Assembly (NCBI GenBank): GCA_026874595.1
Contig: JAPPUL010000036.1
Location: 1-64,000, forward strand
From: Sipunculus nudus
Taxonomy: Eukaryota > Annelida > Sipuncula > Golfingiida > Sipunculidae
Length of the DNA: 64,000 nucleotides
Direction of reading: 5' to 3'
Below, piece after piece: positions 62,835-64,000 of the stretch (positions are counted from its first letter, which is position 1; every line of letters starts with the position of its first letter). Both the position numbers and the translations under genes were made by a program. The notes beneath the pieces are model-generated. The model had not been told where the DNA came from. It saw nothing but the letters and a program-made list of their open reading frames with translations, and ran no database searches.

Positions 62835-64000
62835 GTACTCTCTACAGGCCACAATTTTCCAGCAATTGCTTTCAAACTTATACAGCTGGTAGACAAGCAA
62901 AAGTCCTGGAGGCCTATTGTTTTTGGGCATTATAGGTCAAATGTCAAGGTCAAGGTCATCAAAAGTATACAAAACGGTTTTTTGTTCATATTTGTGTTAA
63001 TATTGGTCGTATCTACTTCAACAGTAGCTCATTTTAATCGTCATTCCAAGGCCTGTTTTCTGGTGTGTAGCTGACTCAATTTGCGGTAACCATGGTAACG
63101 CATTTTTGGGGAAAAGTGCTGATATTTTTCTAAATTTGTCAGTTTTAAAGCTACAGAGGTCTAGTTTTTTGCTTCAGGTTGCATTCACCTAGTACTACAA
63201 GATTCTATTAAGAGTCTCGCAATATCTCGTATAATATCTCGTCAAACGAGATATTTCGAGATTTCAGTAATCTTGCCCTGGAGGCCACAGTTTTGCAGGA
63301 ATCTTTTTGAAACTGGCATATCTTAAGTCCTACACTATTATCTCGAAATCAATTTTTCATTTTTTTAATTCGGCCGCTAGGGGGCGCTGGGTGCAAACCT
63401 CTCCAACATATCATGTTTTGGCAATATCTCCAAAATTATAAGCCTCAATTACAAAAACTATAGTTTATTTTTTTCCTCTAAGTCTTCTTCATGAACTCGT
63501 TTAGTCATCTGGTCTCAATCTTGTGTCACTTTGTCTGTGTGTCCGTCTGTTTCTCAGTTGTCCTCAAATCCGCTTGCTTGCCGGTTCTTTCGTCTCACAT
63601 ATAGCATTCTACAGGACACAGTTTTGAAAGAATCTTTTTAAAACTATTACATCTTATGTCTTACACTAATATCTCGAAACTGATTTTTCATTTTCCAGAA
63701 TTGGCCGCTAGGGGGCGGTGCACTCTAACTTGCACAACATATCATTTTTTGGCCATATCTCCAAAACTATAAACCTCATTTACATAAACTATAGCTTATT
63801 TTCTTCCTCTGGGTCTTTCAAAAAACCTTGTGTATTCATTTGGTCTCAATCTTGAGTCACTTTGTCTGTGTGTCCGTCTGTTTCTCAGTTGTCCTCAAAT
63901 TCGCTTGCTTGCCGGTTCTTGCGTCTCACATATAGCATTCTACAGGACACAGTTTTGAAAGAATCTTTTTAAAACTATTACATCTTATGTCTTACACTAA
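62835..64000 (+). repeat. Common monomer M30 (partial, first 1166 bp)
   Basis: Cut by the window end inside module D. Markers GGGTC and TTCA; the third marker lies beyond the window. It contains CTCF-like sites 1 and 2 but not 3. Confidence 0.97.

Larger units (their letters stand above)
1..64000 (+). repeat. Macrosatellite array of ~2.04-kb monomers (30 common, 2 variant)
   Basis: Direct reading shows the same sequence recurring head-to-tail with a 2041-bp period across the entire window, all copies in one orientation and nearly identical by eye. Known exceptions are one 10-bp deletion (M12), two 68-bp repeat expansions (M7, M26), two 1-bp insertions (M1, M2) and a handful of SNPs. Two diverged 1755-bp monomers sit at 14373 and 54957. 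Neither array edge is present. Such uniformity is expected from unequal exchange, gene conversion or recent block amplification. No coding region is supported: every longer reading frame recurs with the repeat and is made of microsatellite-encoded Ser/Val/Cys/Leu/Phe runs. Confidence 0.98.

Noticed and set aside
1-64000. Centromeric satellite with a CENP-B-type box
   Set aside because: I looked for the TTCG-A-CGGG core in the monomer and did not find it; monomer length and motif content do not indicate a centromere, though a centromeric location cannot be excluded.
1-64000. Ribosomal DNA or histone gene tandem array
   Set aside because: No rRNA, 5S or histone sequence is recognisable in the monomer, and 2041 bp is too short for a large-subunit rDNA unit.
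1-64000. Pol III internal promoter (tRNA/SINE A and B boxes)
   Set aside because: No GGTTCGANTCC-like B box was seen; the GGTTCTTGCG words in the modules lack the required positions.

Overview
The whole 64 kb window is one uninterrupted head-to-tail tandem array (a macrosatellite). There is no recognisable protein-coding gene, rRNA, tRNA or CRISPR array, and no unique flanking DNA at either end. Thirty copies of a common monomer (M1-M30; 2041 bp in most, last one cut by the window end) all run in the same direction and look almost identical by eye. Two copies of a diverged 1755-bp monomer (V1 at 14373, V2 at 54957) interrupt them. Tandem DNA of this size, tetranucleotide microsatellites, nested internal repeats and the absence of genes point to a eukaryote. 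Runs of AAGGTCAAGGTCA next to TCTG microsatellites recall non-coding repeats I associate with bivalve and other marine invertebrate genomes, but the species cannot be fixed from this sequence.

Layout of a common monomer, with offsets from its start s (set at GTACTCTCTACAG just after the microsatellite): module A at +12 to +447; three copies of a ~331-bp module, B at +448, C at +779 and D (3' truncated) at +1110 to +1372; a GC- and CpG-richer segment E at +1373 to +1808 that is not related to the modules; three 68-bp hairpin-bearing repeats at +1809 to +2012; and a TTTG/TCTG microsatellite at +2013 to +2040. In M1 and M2 the offsets downstream of a 1-bp insertion rise by one. V monomers consist of five module copies (A', B', C', D', E') and lack segment E and the 68-bp repeats.

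The most interesting content is a set of well-matched protein-binding motifs repeated in phase: three CTCF-like sites per monomer (offsets +536, +867, +1198; 95 in the window, all in one orientation, 331 bp apart), one exact RFX/X-box match (+251) and one DR0 nuclear-receptor element (+109). A long one-orientation array of CTCF-like sites resembles the organisation of the human DXZ4 macrosatellite, so this may be an invertebrate architectural (boundary or loop-anchor) satellite. This is an inference from motifs only.

Three diagnostic SNPs plus indels show that the array is not random: a monomer carrying 'ATAAGCG' (offset +1481) is always followed by an unusual unit (V, a GGATC monomer or the deletion-bearing M12). 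This implies amplification in multi-monomer blocks, often of 4-5 units, within a larger structure in which V recurs after 40,584 bp.
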